Source: Luteibacter mycovicinus (GTDB lineage: Bacteria > Pseudomonadota > Gammaproteobacteria > Xanthomonadales > Rhodanobacteraceae). Taken from it: 64,000 nucleotides of DNA. Within the stretch, counting starts at the first letter, position 1. Every line of letters begins with the position of its first letter. Below are positions 49,708 through 57,677 of the stretch, in pieces. The stretch covers positions 1,860,001-1,924,000 of the forward strand of contig NZ_JQNL01000001.1 in the NCBI RefSeq assembly GCF_000745235.1, in the 5' to 3' direction. The position numbers and the translations under genes were made by a program. Under the pieces are notes generated by a model. That model saw nothing but the letters and a program-made list of their open reading frames with translations. It did no database searches and was not told the origin of the DNA.

Positions 49708-51823
49708 GAGCGATGTCCTTGGTGAGCGGGGCGTCTGGCATATAGGCGGCGAGGACGGATTCGCCATCGAGCAGCGCCATGCGGACGAGATGGAGGTGTT
49801 CGAGCAGATGAGCGACACCCTCATGCTCACCCACGCTGGCGATGGCGGTCGCGACGGCGTCGCGCGCCAGCAGGTAGCCGGCCGCATCGGGCTTCTCGTA
49901 GAAGCGCGCCAGCGTGCGCAAGGCGTCGTCGAGATAAGGACGAAGCGTCGGCGGCACATCCCCGCGCGCCATGTCGTGACGGAGTTCGATCAGCGCGCGC
50001 CCGGTCTCGTGGACCGCGAGGGCCCAGGCGATCAGGGACCGCGAGTCCGCACTGCCCGGCTGGGTCTGCGCGACGACCTGGCTGACCAGATCGTAGTTGA
50101 CGCTTTCGAACCGATGGCGAAGGCCCGGCAGCGGCGCTTCGGCGGCAAGCGCGACCTGCCCGCGCAGACGGGCCAGCTGGCGCCGGCGCAGCCACGCGCT
50201 GCCGATGGCTGGCGGAATCACGACGAACGAGACGGCGGCGGCGCCAAGTCCCACGACCTGGGCGATGGCGTCATTGATGAAGTGAGCGGGATCGTAAACC
50301 TGCACGTTCTTCAGCGAGAGGATGTAGGCGAAGCCCATCGCCCAGCCGAGTCCATAGAACGCGAGACGCTGCGTCATCATCATGACCAGCCCGAGGGCCA
50401 GGAAAGGTGCGACGCACACGACGAGCAGCCCATACCCGTCGACCTGGGTCAGCAGGAGAAACTCGCAGATAAATCCGACCGCCATTCCCGACAGATAGCC
50501 GAGCATGACCTGCCAGGTCACGCGCGTCGGATTGGGAATCGTGGCGAAGAGGCCCGCGAAGACCGTCGCCAGCAGCATCGCGCTCGAGCCCAGCGGCCAT
50601 GCGCTGTAGATCCAGAACGCACCGAGCACGAGCATCGTCAGCGTCGTGCGAAACGTGGCAAGGCCCGCACCGAGGAAGTCGTTGCCGCGATCGAAGCGCA
50701 CGCGCTCGGCGGAGCCGGCGATCACCCGCGGCGTCTGCAGGGACGCCGCGGCGTCGACGTAACCGTGCAGCTCATCGACGAAGCGGGTCAGCAGCGAGGC
50801 GCCCGTGTCGAAGTCACGCACGTCCTGCGAGTCGGACAAGGACGCGCGCAGGCCCGGAACCGATGCGCGCATCGTGTCACGCGCCGACACCAGCCTGGGC
50901 AGCAGGACACGGGCGGCGGCGCCGGCCTCGATCGGCGCATCGAGTGCCTCACCGATGGGCGCGTAAAGCCGGATGAGCGTATCCGCGGCGAGATCGCGCT
51001 GCGCGCGCTTCAGCCGGTTGATCAGGTGATGCAGCGACTGGAAGCTGGTCGACGCGGCCATGAAGCGCTGGTTGAAAAGACGCAGGTGATTGCTGCGCGC
51101 ACGCGCTTCGGCGTCCTCGAAAATCACCGAGCTGCGCAGGTCTTCGAGCGTCACGGCGGCGCGCACGAAGCGCAGGTGCGCTTTCTCCATGGTGTCACGC
51201 GCGATGCTTCCCCCCGTGCTGTCGCGGACGAAGCCGACGAAGCTCGCGAACTGCTCGCGGGCCGCGCGACGCAGGACGTCACGCATGCGACTCGGGAAAA
51301 CGATGTCATTGACCAAGCCACTGACCATCAGGCCCAGCAGCACCTCGCTGATGCGAGCCCACGAAGAGTCGAAGACGCCGGGCGGATTGTCGATGACGGG
51401 AATGGCGACGATGGCCGCCGTGTAACCGCCCAGTACGAACGCGTACGACTTGAAGTTACGGTACAGCGTGGCACCGCCGGCGCAGACGCCGATCCACAGC
51501 GACAGCGCGAGAAGGAAGAGGTCGCGCTCCTGCGGGAAGGCGGCCACGATGGCGATCGCCGCCGTGGCACCGGCGAGGGTACCGATCGCACGATAGAAGC
51601 TCTTGGCCAGCACCATGCCCGACTGGCGGTTGGCGACGATGACCGTGGTCAGCATCGCTGTCGAAGGCGCCGGCAGGTCGAGTCGCATGGCGAGCCAGCC
51701 CGTCAGGAAAAAGGCGATCAGCGTCTTGACCACGAACAGCCAGACGTTGACCTCCTCGCGCAGCGTCTCGACGACGATCTGGCGGGTGTCGGGGGTGGCG
51801 TTTTGTAGTCCGGTGGCAGACAT
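49697..51823 (-). CDS. aaeB: FUSC-family (AaeB-like) efflux protein
   Basis: The 708-residue protein has two membrane blocks (about 30-190 and 370-540) of the fusaric-acid-resistance/AaeB type, each followed by a soluble helical region. Landmarks are LPAPSTAMLTTVIVANRQSG and YRAIGTLAGATAAI. With the adaptor it should pump hydrophobic or aromatic acids across the envelope. It lies 12 bases after the MarR stop in a single operon, a MarR variant of the aaeXAB layout, which in E. coli uses a LysR regulator. Confidence 0.9.
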   Translation of the reverse strand: MSATGLQNATPDTRQIVVETLREEVNVWLFVVKTLIAFFLTGWLAMRLDLPAPSTAMLTTVIVANRQSGMVLAKSFYRAIGTLAGATAAIAIVAAFPQERDLFLLALSLWIGVCAGGATLYRNFKSYAFVLGGYTAAIVAIPVIDNPPGVFDSSWARISEVLLGLMVSGLVNDIVFPSRMRDVLRRAAREQFASFVGFVRDSTGGSIARDTMEKAHLRFVRAAVTLEDLRSSVIFEDAEARARSNHLRLFNQRFMAASTSFQSLHHLINRLKRAQRDLAADTLIRLYAPIGEALDAPIEAGAAARVLLPRLVSARDTMRASVPGLRASLSDSQDVRDFDTGASLLTRFVDELHGYVDAAASLQTPRVIAGSAERVRFDRGNDFLGAGLATFRTTLTMLVLGAFWIYSAWPLGSSAMLLATVFAGLFATIPNPTRVTWQVMLGYLSGMAVGFICEFLLLTQVDGYGLLVVCVAPFLALGLVMMMTQRLAFYGLGWAMGFAYILSLKNVQVYDPAHFINDAIAQVVGLGAAAVSFVVIPPAIGSAWLRRRQLARLRGQVALAAEAPLPGLRHRFESVNYDLVSQVVAQTQPGSADSRSLIAWALAVHETGRALIELRHDMARGDVPPTLRPYLDDALRTLARFYEKPDAAGYLLARDAVATAIASVGEHEGVAHLLEHLHLVRMALLDGESVLAAYMPDAPLTKDIAHAS

Positions 51824-51835
51824 GGCGCGCCCTGG

Positions 51836-52327
51836 TTACTCCCCGAATCCAGCCAGCATCTTCTTCAGCAGGCCTTCCAGCAGCGCCTGTTCCGATGGCT
51901 GCAGATTACGGGTCTGCCGATGAAGCAGCGTGACGATATCCGGCAGGAAGCTCTCGATCAGTTCGAGGCCCTCGGGCGTCAGGGTCAGGGTGACCTTGCG
52001 GCGATCCTCGTCGCTGCCGGTCCGCACGATATAGCCCTTGTCGCAGAGCTGGGTCGTCAGCCGGGTGATGTTGGCCGACTTCTCCCCGGCGGCCTCTGCC
52101 AGCTGCGACGGGTTCATCGCGCTGTCCGGCGAACCGTAGAGCATCATCAGGATGTTGTATTCGGGATGGTTCAGCCCGAACGGCTTCGTCACGGCGTTGG
52201 CCTCGTCGTGCACTTCCTTGTAGATGTGCTTGATGAGGCGAACGAGCACGGCCGGCTCCCGCGGAAACGCCGGATACTTCGCGCGGGTGACGTCGAGGCG
52301 TGCTTCGGTGGGGGCGAAATCGCTCAT
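51836..52327 (-). CDS. MarR-family transcriptional regulator
   Basis: The 163-residue regulator has a winged helix: helix-turn-helix NPSQLAEAAGEKSANITRLT and the wing YIVRTGSDEDRRKVTLTLTP, flanked by dimerisation helices. As first gene of the efflux operon it probably represses the operon until a phenolic ligand binds. Its promoter is the pair of boxes at 52356-52383. This is the last clearly chromosomal gene before the accessory region. Confidence 0.9.
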   Translation of the reverse strand: MSDFAPTEARLDVTRAKYPAFPREPAVLVRLIKHIYKEVHDEANAVTKPFGLNHPEYNILMMLYGSPDSAMNPSQLAEAAGEKSANITRLTTQLCDKGYIVRTGSDEDRRKVTLTLTPEGLELIESFLPDIVTLLHRQTRNLQPSEQALLEGLLKKMLAGFGE

Positions 52328-52355
52328 GGGATGTCCCGTCTTCGGTTACCCCATA

Positions 52356-52383
52356 AGTATATAGTTCAGTTCTGTATTATCAA
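52356..52383 (-). promoter_or_regulatory. Promoter of the MarR/efflux operon
   Basis: On the minus strand, TTGATA and TATACT are separated by 16 bases and lie 29 bases before the MarR start. The spacer contains the direct repeat GAACT-GAACT, a possible MarR contact. The promoter motif is good; operator use is a guess. Confidence 0.55.
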
Positions 52384-52538
52384 TAGGTGTAATTTATCCG
52401 GAAGAAATTGCGGTGCAAGCGAGCAGGTTGTCGCCAGCCTTCAAACCCACCGCTTTACCCTTGAAGGCGCCAATTAGCCTTAAGACGCGCAGTGAACACC
52501 TTTTTGAGCTTTAACAGGGGCATTTCGCAGGCAGCTAG

Positions 52539-52993
52539 GCGCGCCTAGCCCAATACCGGTCACCTCGGATTTCGGAAGACACCGTCCGGCAGCGGTTCCG
52601 GTTGTTGAACGGCATCTGTGAGGAAGCGTCGGGACTGCTGGCCGACTCGCCCTGTCCGGCCAAGGTGTTCTCGGTCCTGCGCCAGATGAAGGCAGTTAGC
52701 CAAATCGAGCCAGCCGAGCTTATGCCGGGCAACCGGAATTGCACACTCCAGTTTGCCAACGCCATTTAAGCGGCGACCCCGACGCCCCTTGTTGCAGTGA
52801 GCCTAAGACGCCGACCGTCTCAGGCACGGCCGAATCCATGGCCCGGATGGAGCGGGAGGTCGCGGCCCTCTAGGTACAGACCTCTGCAGTGGAAGACTCG
52901 TGCGGGCCGGACGTCCTCCACCTGACAATTATCAAGGGACACTTGGCGAAGTGGCTGACGCAATTCGAACCGTTATTGACCATCCCAGCATAA
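52539..52993 (+). pseudogene. Decayed plasmid-partition RepB/ParB-like gene
   Basis: In one frame the sequence reads PRISEDTVRQRFRLLNGICE and FSVLRQMKAVSQIEPAELM, which fit the RepB plasmid-partition family. It ends at a TAA at 52767. A shifted frame then resumes SMARMEREVAAL, passes a TAG at 52871 and continues VEDSCGPDVLHLTIIKGHLA to a TAA at 52991. At least one frameshift and one stop, and no start or N-terminal ParB domain, show it is dead. RepB-type proteins segregate plasmids and integrated elements, so this is a relic of a mobile element at the edge of the accessory island. Confidence 0.7.
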
Positions 52994-53018
52994 CTGCACC
53001 CCAGTGGAAAGTAGGAAT

Positions 53019-53129
53019 ATGTCGCTGTTCAACGGACCTAGAGCGGCCAGTCAGGGGTCTATCGTCAGTCTAAAAATTTACGATGAAGGACCATCCACTG
53101 CTACGCTTCATGGTGATATATCCAAATAA
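53019..53129 (+). CDS. Possible 36-residue ORF
   Basis: ATG 53019 is preceded by AGGA at four bases and opens MSLFNGPRAASQGSIVSLKI, ending GDISK. It matches no family I know. It follows the RepB relic and may be real, a remnant, or chance. Confidence 0.2.
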   Translation: MSLFNGPRAASQGSIVSLKIYDEGPSTATLHGDISK

Positions 53130-53174
53130 CAGGCCTTCCCGCCGCCCGGCGCGTAAGGAAGACCTATAGGAGAC

Positions 53175-53201
53175 GCCGGCTGGATGTTGCATCCAACCGG
53201 C
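53175..53201. repeat. Inverted repeat after the GIY-YIG-like gene
   Basis: GCCGG-c-TGGATG and CATCCA-a-CCGGC form a near-perfect hairpin with a three-base loop, 29 bases beyond the stop of the leftward gene at 53231. There is no T-run. It could end that transcript or be an element-end repeat. Confidence 0.4.
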
Positions 53202-53230
53202 ACGTCCAATCTCCACGCTACGGCGTTCGG

Positions 53231-53857
53231 TCAATTCTCGCTGGTGTCGCCTAGTAGGTCCGCTAGCTTTCGGGTCTGCTTCGACGTGTACGTACTCGCG
53301 ATATCGTTCAGATTCGTTCCCAACAAGAATCGATCCTCGTCCCAGCGCGCGTAGAGTGTGCCTTCGCCGGTATTCTCTGCACCATTGATCGGAAATTTGT
53401 ACGTATCTAGGAACAGCTGCTCAAGGTATTTGGCGAGACGATTCCGGCACGGATAATAGGTCACAAACAGCGGACGATTCGGGGCGAAATCCTTGGTCGT
53501 GATGTGGTCCTTGATACGCGCATCTGCATACCCCTTTCCTACGTAAAGACACTCCATCAGGTACGTCTCGTGCGTACTACAGTGGTCAGCCTCCCTCCAC
53601 AGGTGATAGATGCCCATGGCTTTGCCAACGCTCTTTGGAAGGTACGCGCTCAATCCGGGCAGCCCAAGCTTAGCATCCGACAGAATGTCATCGATATGGA
53701 TGCGAGCGCAGTACTCGCTAATGTTGATGATTGCTTCAACCGCCACTGGATGCTTGAGTTCTTCGTTGCAGACGCTATCAAACCGGTGGTAGTCGGTGTC
53801 CGGGCATTGCACTGGGTAATCAACGCAATCGGCGATCGGCTTCATGGAACGGTCCAT
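53231..53857 (-). CDS. GIY-YIG-like hypothetical protein
   Basis: Counting from ATG 53857 (208 residues), GIY is at 82-84 and YVG at 105-107, followed by R114 and H118, E146 in KYLEQLFL and N158 in INGAEN. This is the order of GIY-YIG nuclease residues (GIY, YIG, Arg, Glu, Asn), though the GIY-to-YVG spacing is longer than usual. It may cut DNA or be a divergent, inactive relative. ATG 53845 is an alternative start; the open frame up to 54046 is not protein-like. It is the first gene after the plasmid-partition relic. Confidence 0.6.
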   Translation of the reverse strand: MDRSMKPIADCVDYPVQCPDTDYHRFDSVCNEELKHPVAVEAIINISEYCARIHIDDILSDAKLGLPGLSAYLPKSVGKAMGIYHLWREADHCSTHETYLMECLYVGKGYADARIKDHITTKDFAPNRPLFVTYYPCRNRLAKYLEQLFLDTYKFPINGAENTGEGTLYARWDEDRFLLGTNLNDIASTYTSKQTRKLADLLGDTSEN

Positions 53858-54060
53858 CAGGGGTGGGGTCGTGCGCCCGGCGCCATGCCGAAACACGGAG
53901 GATGCGCGGGAATTGACGATTCGATGACCATCCGATTGTCCTAGCCCGCGAGTCGTATGGTAGCCAGGCTCCCCGGGAAATCGTAGGCTTGGCGCCGCCG
54001 GTAGCGGTTGCCACCGGTACCTATTGGCAGCATCATCAAGGCACACGCACAGGGAAGTTT

Positions 54061-54807
54061 ATGGAACTGAAAGATGCAGTGGCGCTTGCCGGCGTACTTG
54101 TCGGTTCCGCGCTCGCCACCGCGAAGCTGGTGGCTGATAAGGAGAGCAAAATCGCCGACGTCCGACGAGATTGGATCTCCGGTTTCCGCGATGCCCTGTG
54201 CGACTGCCTGGCATCGGCTCACGTCATTGCGGGTCGCATCAAGATTCGCCGAACGCATGCTACCAACGGATTGATTAGCGATACCGATCGCGAAGCACTC
54301 GAGAAGGAACTGACTGAACACTGGGCGACCTATCGGCACGCCTTCCAGATGACGCTGCTCCATCTGAATTTTTCGGAAAGCACGCTCGCCCTTTTGCCTA
54401 TCTATGACATTCAGAATGGGCAACTACGTGCGCCTCAGTCAGATCGGAAGGCCTGGAAGCTCTTGACCAAACCGGCTTCAGCATCACCTTATTATCGCCG
54501 CCTGCATCGACTGCAATCGCCGGTCTCGATCTTTCGAGACAATCCGAAGGCAACGGCGGCGTCGGCTGAATTGGGCAGTACCTTGGTAGAACTTCGCGCC
54601 ATCTTGCTTGGCGATTACGCAATGGTCGGCGAAGGCGCGACGTACGCACTAATCGAAGATTGCATTCATAAAGCCACTATGTTGGGTAATTTGGTTATTG
54701 AGCCCGAATGGGCACTCATCAAACGAGGTGAAACTGGGCACCGGGTAGCCATTGGGCTATCCGTAGTGATCATTGTCATCTGCGGTTTGATGCTGATTAC
54801 CGCTTAG
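54061..54807 (+). CDS. Two-helix membrane protein, possible effector
   Basis: The 248-residue protein has a membrane helix at each end: AVALAGVLVGSALATAKLV (7-25) and VAIGLSVVIIVICGLMLI (228-245). Between is a cytoplasmic helical domain with SKIADVRRDWISGFRDALCD and HWATYRHAFQMTLLHLNFSE. No catalytic motif is recognised. AGGGA precedes ATG 54061. It is convergent with the cyclase gene and shares its last four bases with it. A membrane protein beside a nucleotide cyclase recalls the PycTM effectors of Pycsar, but those are co-oriented with the cyclase. Confidence 0.65.
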   Translation: MELKDAVALAGVLVGSALATAKLVADKESKIADVRRDWISGFRDALCDCLASAHVIAGRIKIRRTHATNGLISDTDREALEKELTEHWATYRHAFQMTLLHLNFSESTLALLPIYDIQNGQLRAPQSDRKAWKLLTKPASASPYYRRLHRLQSPVSIFRDNPKATAASAELGSTLVELRAILLGDYAMVGEGATYALIEDCIHKATMLGNLVIEPEWALIKRGETGHRVAIGLSVVIIVICGLMLITA

Positions 54808-56009
54808 CGGTTCACAGTCGCGGCGCCGTGCGCGCTTTTGTGCATCTGTGCGCGAAGGAGCTCGTAGAACCGACGATGGTTTTGGTCATACGCAGCAGGC
54901 GCTGCCTCAGTCAGGTCGGCCGTCGCGGTCTCGGATTGCGCGTTGCTTTCGGCTTCGTCCGCGAGATCCCGATCCAACTTATCAAGGCTCGCCTGGCTAG
55001 TAAACAGCGCAGCCAAGTCCTCGTCATCGATATTGGCGTACTCAGGCAAGAGCTCAAGCGAGGAGTTCATGAACATCGAGCACAGCTTTTTCGGATGAGC
55101 CGCCATGTAGGCACTGGCGAACGACTGCAGTTTGTCCGGCGGAGCAGCTTTGACGTCCAGAAGATCGTTCTCAGCGACGTTAAGCGGATCATCCGGGAGA
55201 ACATCCATCCAAATAGCTGGATACGGTGCTCCGCCCAAGACGCCCTTCAGCGCCATCATGTGGTCATAGCGGAAGATAACCGGCGCGACTTCGAAGCCGT
55301 CCTTCTTGTAGATCGGATCCTTTTTGAGGCGCATGCATTCGCCGGCAAGCATGTAGGCAAGCTCGAGCGAGATGGCGAGTCGCCGTGGTGAGGCCAGCGC
55401 CCCTAGACGAAAACCAGTATCAATCGACGGGCCGACATAGTCGAGCAGCTTTCCGTTCGGATCCTTGTAGAGGGCCTGAAGTTGCTTCTCGTTCCACCAG
55501 TTCAGGTAGTCGTCGTCCATGCCCTCGTCTGCGTCCGGGAGTGCCACGCGCAGCGCTACTTCCCTGTTGCGAAGCGGGAAATCCGCCAGCCACGCACAAC
55601 ATTTCACGTCCAACCCAGACTTGAGGAGGTGCTTGCGCACGTCCGATAGGGCAGCGATCCAAGCGTGCAGCGTCATCAAGGCTTGCGCGGGGTGGGTCAG
55701 GCGCTTGGAGAAGGTAACCTCATCGCCGATGGTCTTCCACAGCGTAGGAGCCTCGCCATAGAGGGCTTCCCGAGAACCAACGACGATGGAACGCTCGCGC
55801 ACGCGCCACTGGCGCATGAAGGAGGCCTCAGCGATCTGATAGAACCTGAGCACCACATTGAACCAGACGCGGCCGTCAATACTGCCTTGCTTGAATGCCG
55901 TGGAGCCAACTATGTCGGCGCTAAGAAAAAGCCTCAGCTGCGGCTGAAGTGTCTGCCGCAAAGAGGCTAGTTTTTCCCGAGGCGATGGCGCAGCGCTCTC
56001 GTCAGACAC
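54804..56009 (-). CDS. Class III nucleotide cyclase-like protein
   Basis: Counting from GTG 56009 (401 residues), the domain shows LFLSADIVGSTAFK with metal D32, WKTIGDEV with metal D96 and base-contact K92, and DYVGPSIDTGFRLG with R201. These are the canonical class III cyclase elements, but the catalytic Asn four residues before R201 is Asp (D197). The C-terminal 180 residues match nothing known and end in an Ala-rich tail. The GTG overlaps the ImmA stop by eight bases. The frame continues to 56078 but lacks a better start. Product could be cAMP, cGMP or a pyrimidine cNMP as in Pycsar. Confidence 0.75.
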   Translation of the reverse strand: MSDESAAPSPREKLASLRQTLQPQLRLFLSADIVGSTAFKQGSIDGRVWFNVVLRFYQIAEASFMRQWRVRERSIVVGSREALYGEAPTLWKTIGDEVTFSKRLTHPAQALMTLHAWIAALSDVRKHLLKSGLDVKCCAWLADFPLRNREVALRVALPDADEGMDDDYLNWWNEKQLQALYKDPNGKLLDYVGPSIDTGFRLGALASPRRLAISLELAYMLAGECMRLKKDPIYKKDGFEVAPVIFRYDHMMALKGVLGGAPYPAIWMDVLPDDPLNVAENDLLDVKAAPPDKLQSFASAYMAAHPKKLCSMFMNSSLELLPEYANIDDEDLAALFTSQASLDKLDRDLADEAESNAQSETATADLTEAAPAAYDQNHRRFYELLRAQMHKSAHGAATVNR

Positions 56010-56568
56010 GTGGAACCAGATTGAGAGACTGCGCGCGCACGCTGGCCGCTGACTGCGAGACCTTGAACTTGTCCGCAATAGCCAGAAGGTCGTGGTTGAA
56101 CGTTTTCCAGGCCTCCCGGAAAGCGTTGCCAGGCATCAGGAACGCTGCGGCAAACCAGTTGGCCTCCCACTCCGCTTTATCGGATCCGAAGCGGTTAGCG
56201 CGCAGACGCTCGATCGGCCGACGGTTGATGTCGCGCTGATAGAAGAAATGAAGTGCGTAGTGACCCAGCTCGTGTGCGATCGTAAAACGGTCACGCAGCG
56301 GGCCACTATCTTGCGGCAACGAGATGACGAACGAACCGTCAGACTCCACGACGATAGCGCCGTAATTAGACTCATTCTCACTTAGATCTATAAAGCCGAT
56401 CGTCCCGCCCAACCGAGCTACCAGCGGCTCCAGCGCTTCGCCGGCGCGATAACCCCACTGTTTGGCCAGCTCCTCGGCTACAGCGGAAACGTCGGCGCGC
56501 GACCAGCCCAAGGCGACGGGCGCCTCAGCATCAGCCGGTGGGACGGCAGCATTTGGGAGTGCACTCAT
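56002..56568 (-). CDS. ImmA/IrrE-family metallo-endopeptidase
   Basis: The 188-residue protein has the zinc motif TIAHELGHYALHFF and a downstream KAEWEANWFAAAFLMP, the signature of ImmA/IrrE proteases that cleave repressors or antitoxins. It lacks a helix-turn-helix of its own. CAGGAG precedes the ATG and an extended -10 promoter lies upstream. It overlaps the cyclase start by eight bases, so the protease and cyclase are made together; the protease may sense damage or activate the pathway. Confidence 0.85.
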   Translation of the reverse strand: MSALPNAAVPPADAEAPVALGWSRADVSAVAEELAKQWGYRAGEALEPLVARLGGTIGFIDLSENESNYGAIVVESDGSFVISLPQDSGPLRDRFTIAHELGHYALHFFYQRDINRRPIERLRANRFGSDKAEWEANWFAAAFLMPGNAFREAWKTFNHDLLAIADKFKVSQSAASVRAQSLNLVPRV

Positions 56569-56990
56569 TTGCGATCTCCTGCGGACTTATCGAACGTAGC
56601 TGTTCGGCCGAAAATTATATCAGCTGTCAGCACGCACTTTTACGCCATAGCTAAACGGATTCATAGCGCATTTTATGGCGCCGTATATAGGCCGTTTCGG
56701 CAGGTTAATGCCGTTTCTTGAGCCACTTACCGCATGAGGCGTGGCTACCGGTCCATTAAAAAGCATGCAATCCCATGATTGCAATACATTTCTTGCATTC
56801 CTCCATATGCAGCACCCATCGACAAGGCCGCCCTCACGCCCGGACGCGGAGGGCAACCAAGCCAGGAGGAGACTGGTCTCCACCCTCCCATCCTGGGGCA
56901 TCCCTTGGGCGCCGCGACGGAACCAACTTACAAAGGTCCGCGATAGCCGCTGTCGTTGACACCATCGCCGATTCTGACGATGATCCGGCC
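56569..56990. other. Divergent intergenic region between the ImmA and methylase genes
   Basis: No gene is supported here; a 93-codon minus-strand frame (56620-56901) has no protein-like features. The region holds the extended -10 promoter of the ImmA-cyclase pair. A TTGACA (56957-56962) lies 29 bases before the methylase ATG, with a poor -10 (GATGAT) right against the start codon. Two GCCGTTTC copies (56687, 56710) are noted. The sequence is visibly AT-richer than the chromosome. Confidence 0.4.
56614..56622 (-). promoter_or_regulatory. Extended -10 promoter of the ImmA-cyclase pair
   Basis: On the minus strand TGATATAAT (TG-N-TATAAT) lies 46 bases before the ImmA start. No good -35 is seen, as expected for an extended -10 promoter. 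Confidence 0.5.
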
Positions 56991-57677
56991 ATGAGATACC
57001 CTGGCGGCAAAGGCAAGTGCTATCAGCATCTGATCAATCTGATGCCCCGGCACCACACGTATATCGAGTCGCACCTGGGCGGCGGCGCTGTCCTTCGCCA
57101 CAAGCTTCCCGCCAAGCGTAATATCGCGATCGAACTGGACGAAAGCGTAGTTGCCCGATGGAGAGCGGACGCCGAATCCAATGTGGAGCTCGTACAGGGC
57201 GATGCGTTGATCTATCTAAGTGGGTATTCATATACCGGCGGCGAGCTGGTGTACTGCGACCCTCCGTACATGCGGTCAACTCGCAGCGGCGGCTCGGTAT
57301 ACCGTCACGAATACGATGAGGACGATCATCGGCGGCTCCTGAGGGTCCTTGCCACCTTGCCCTGCATGGTGATGATCTCGGGGTATACCAACGGGCTTTA
57401 CGAGAGCATGCTCGGTGACTGGAGGACCCATTCCTTCATGGCGAAGACCCATACAGGATTGCGGGAAGAGACCGTGTGGATGAATTTTCCTCCACCAACA
57501 GCGCTGCACGACTCGCGCTACTTGGGCGCTGATTTTCGCCAGCGACAGACTATTAAGCGGCGGGGACATGCGCTAAAGCGGCGCGTCGAAGGCCTGACGG
57601 ATACCGAGCGAGCCGCTCTGATCCGATGGATGTCCGAGGCGTTTACGGAGGAGTTCCGGGAGGCGCTATGCAGCTAG
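56991..57677 (+). CDS. D12-class DNA adenine methyltransferase
   Basis: The 228-residue protein begins MRYPGGKGKCYQHLINLMP, the D12/Dam-type opening, with a glycine motif LGGGAV (29-34) and catalytic DPPY (90-93). It should methylate N6 of adenine at a short site. It is shorter than E. coli Dam (278) and lacks much of the target-recognition insert. ATG 56991 fits the family start; the frame back to 56775 is not family-like. Its last ten bases overlap the OGG-type gene, so the two are co-expressed. An orphan methylase for a restriction partner is expected in such islands. Confidence 0.85.
   Translation: MRYPGGKGKCYQHLINLMPRHHTYIESHLGGGAVLRHKLPAKRNIAIELDESVVARWRADAESNVELVQGDALIYLSGYSYTGGELVYCDPPYMRSTRSGGSVYRHEYDEDDHRRLLRVLATLPCMVMISGYTNGLYESMLGDWRTHSFMAKTHTGLREETVWMNFPPPTALHDSRYLGADFRQRQTIKRRGHALKRRVEGLTDTERAALIRWMSEAFTEEFREALCS

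Noticed and set aside
56620..56901. 93-codon minus-strand ORF upstream of ImmA
   Set aside because: It covers the ImmA promoter, lacks a ribosome binding site and has no protein-like pattern.
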